From assembly GCF_963924675.1 (NCBI RefSeq), contig NC_089221.1, positions 136,566,263 to 136,630,262 on the forward strand: DNA of 64,000 nt. The letters are read 5' to 3'. Below are positions 62,870 through 64,000 of this stretch, one piece after another. Within the stretch, counting starts at the first letter, position 1; the number at the start of each line of letters is the position of its first letter. Below the pieces are notes generated by a model. The model made no database searches. It saw nothing but the letters and a program-made list of their open reading frames with translations, and was not told the origin of the DNA. The position numbers were made by a program, and so were the translations under genes. Origin of the DNA: Phocoena phocoena. Lineage: Eukaryota > Chordata > Mammalia > Artiodactyla > Phocoenidae.

Positions 62870-63010
62870 ATGCATCACCGTATGAGGCTGGTGCTACCAG
62901 TCATGATTTGCATTTTATGGAGGAGGAAAGTGAGGCACAGAGAGGGTAATTAACTTGGCTAAGGTCACACAGCTAAGTAGTAGACCTGGCATTTGACTGA
63001 CTCTAGAACC
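62870..63010 (-). mobile_element. MIR SINE fragment
   Basis: Reversed MIR: CATTTTATGGAGGAGGAAAG, TGAGGCACAGAGAGGGTAAT, AAGGTCACACAGCTAAGTAG. Confidence 0.82.
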
Positions 63011-63944
63011 TCTTTAAGGTGGAGATCACATATGATCTCAACTCAGTCACTAAGAGACTGCAGCTTCTGGAAGGATTCCAGGCCCAGAAGCACAGCCACA
63101 CCCAAGGCAGCCCACCAATGTGTGCCCCACCTAGAAGTGGGTGGGGGCCAGGAGAGGGGAGAATACTGGCGAATACTGGGGAGCAGGACAACTATAGTAA
63201 GACTGTACCTTCACACCACACCTGCCTTGCTTTTCCTCTGCCTTGGCATCCGGTTACTCTCTTGCATTCTTTTACACTGAATAATAATAATAGCTCATTA
63301 ACCACAGGCTGAGCCTGATATAATAATGCGGTAAGCGGTGGAAGTTGGTTTGGAAACCTGTGGGTCACGTAGAAGATTCAAGTGCAGCCACCACTCTCCT
63401 GCTTCCCTCCCTGGTGGTTCTCTTCCTGGTCTCACAACAGCTCCAGAAAGGTCCTTGAGGCTCAGGGAGTCTGACTGGCTTGCCGGGCTTGAGACTGCTG
63501 AGCAGCCTGGGAGGCCGGATCCTGACCCCTGGCCCAGTGCTCTCTCTGTTGCCCCTGCCCTCCAGCCCTCAGAGCCTTTAGGCACTACCGCTCCCTCCTG
63601 TCTGTCCTCAGGCGGCAGTTGCTCACGGAACCTGAATGTCCCCAACACCACCACAGATCCCGGCCTCAGGCTCTTGTCACCTGAGAACTCTGCCTAAGGG
63701 GGCAGGAACCCCAGGCCACTGGCAGATCTGTTTATGTGGGTTTTAGGATCCATGGAACCCTGACTCGTTTCACATCTGTGACCAGAAACCGCCTTGGCCC
63801 TGGAGGGACATTTGTAGGGCAGGGGCATAGCCACAGAGGGACCAGATGCAAATGGAAATCTCTTTTAGAGGAAGGTGAGGGGTGAGGGGCGCCGGAGGGG
63901 ATTCCCAAGGTAGTGGGGAGGGTGGAGACCCACCTCCGTGTCAG
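63011..63944. other. Repeat-poor; open frame of unknown meaning
   Basis: A plus frame of 119 codons (63338-63697) is overlapped by a 118-codon minus frame (63298-63654). GC-rich, with a CTGTCCTCAG acceptor-like site near 63602-63611. No protein family is recognised. Confidence 0.35.
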
Positions 63945-64000
63945 TTATTCATCCGTTCACTCAACATACACACATCGAACACCATATTCTGTGCCAGGCA
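63945..64000 (-). mobile_element. L2 3' end, continues off right edge
   Basis: TTATTCATCCGTTCACTCAA, CACACATCGAACACCATATT and CTGTGCCAGGCA are the reversed L2 3' end, cut by the window edge. Confidence 0.7.

Noticed and set aside
3671..63852. Several octamer-like ATGCAAAT sites (for example 3671, 63845)
   Set aside because: An 8-base motif is expected a few times in 64 kb; no clustering or promoter context was seen.

Overview
The window is vertebrate nuclear DNA from a cetacean, probably a toothed whale. The main evidence is about twenty tRNA-derived SINEs of one kind. Each has a head reading roughly GGGCTTCCCTGGTGGCGCAG and a B-box near GGTTCGTGCCC. These match the CHR SINEs of whales, hippos and ruminants, in subfamilies typical of cetaceans. 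I see no BovB/ART2 (ruminant), PRE-1 (pig), Alu, B1/B2 or carnivore SINE. L1 copies at 14536-14984 and 37072-37543 have the 3' UTR type of cetartiodactyl L1, and bases 1-1479 look like the 5' UTR of such an element.

No protein-coding gene, tRNA gene, rRNA gene, CRISPR array or other RNA gene can be supported. The longer open frames all fall in repeats (SINE, L1 ORF2/3' UTR, L2 RT region) or have no recognisable protein family, splice context or initiation context. The window is best read as intergenic or intronic DNA. Part 1 is therefore mainly a repeat annotation plus a list of stretches where I recognise nothing.

Layout. 1-1.5 kb: CpG-rich 5' UTR of a minus-strand L1 whose body lies off the left edge. 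1.5-9.4 kb: old L2, MIR and a probable hAT element, invaded by SINEs. 11.1-15.0 kb and 20.9-25.4 kb: L1-dominated blocks, mostly minus strand, with nested SINEs. 15.1-20.8 kb and 25.4-36.2 kb: L2 and MIR fossils, several interrupted by younger SINEs. 36.3-38.4 kb: an L1 inserted in a MIR, a young L1 3' end and a MaLR (MLT1-type) LTR. 39.8-41.3 kb: a long stretch with little repeat content. 41.3-46.2 kb: a tandemly duplicated MIR, a CTTC microsatellite, nested L1s, a well-preserved hAT element and a nearly 1-kb L2. 46.2-64 kb: dense MIR/L2 with one MaLR LTR, several hAT elements and only two SINEs.

The nesting gives a relative age order: L2, then MIR and hAT, then L1M and MaLR, then CHR SINEs and cetartiodactyl L1. 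Target-site duplications (TSDs) define many insertions to the base. The best leads are two composite SINEs. The insertion at 34415-34866 carries about 76 bp of extra sequence between two A-tails inside one TSD, like a 3' transduction. The insertion at 6244-6624 is a full SINE joined to a second SINE 3' end inside one TSD. I found no evidence of a new multi-gene system. All family names come from reading the sequence against remembered consensus patterns, with no database search, so L2, MIR and L1M boundaries are good only to about 10-50 bases.
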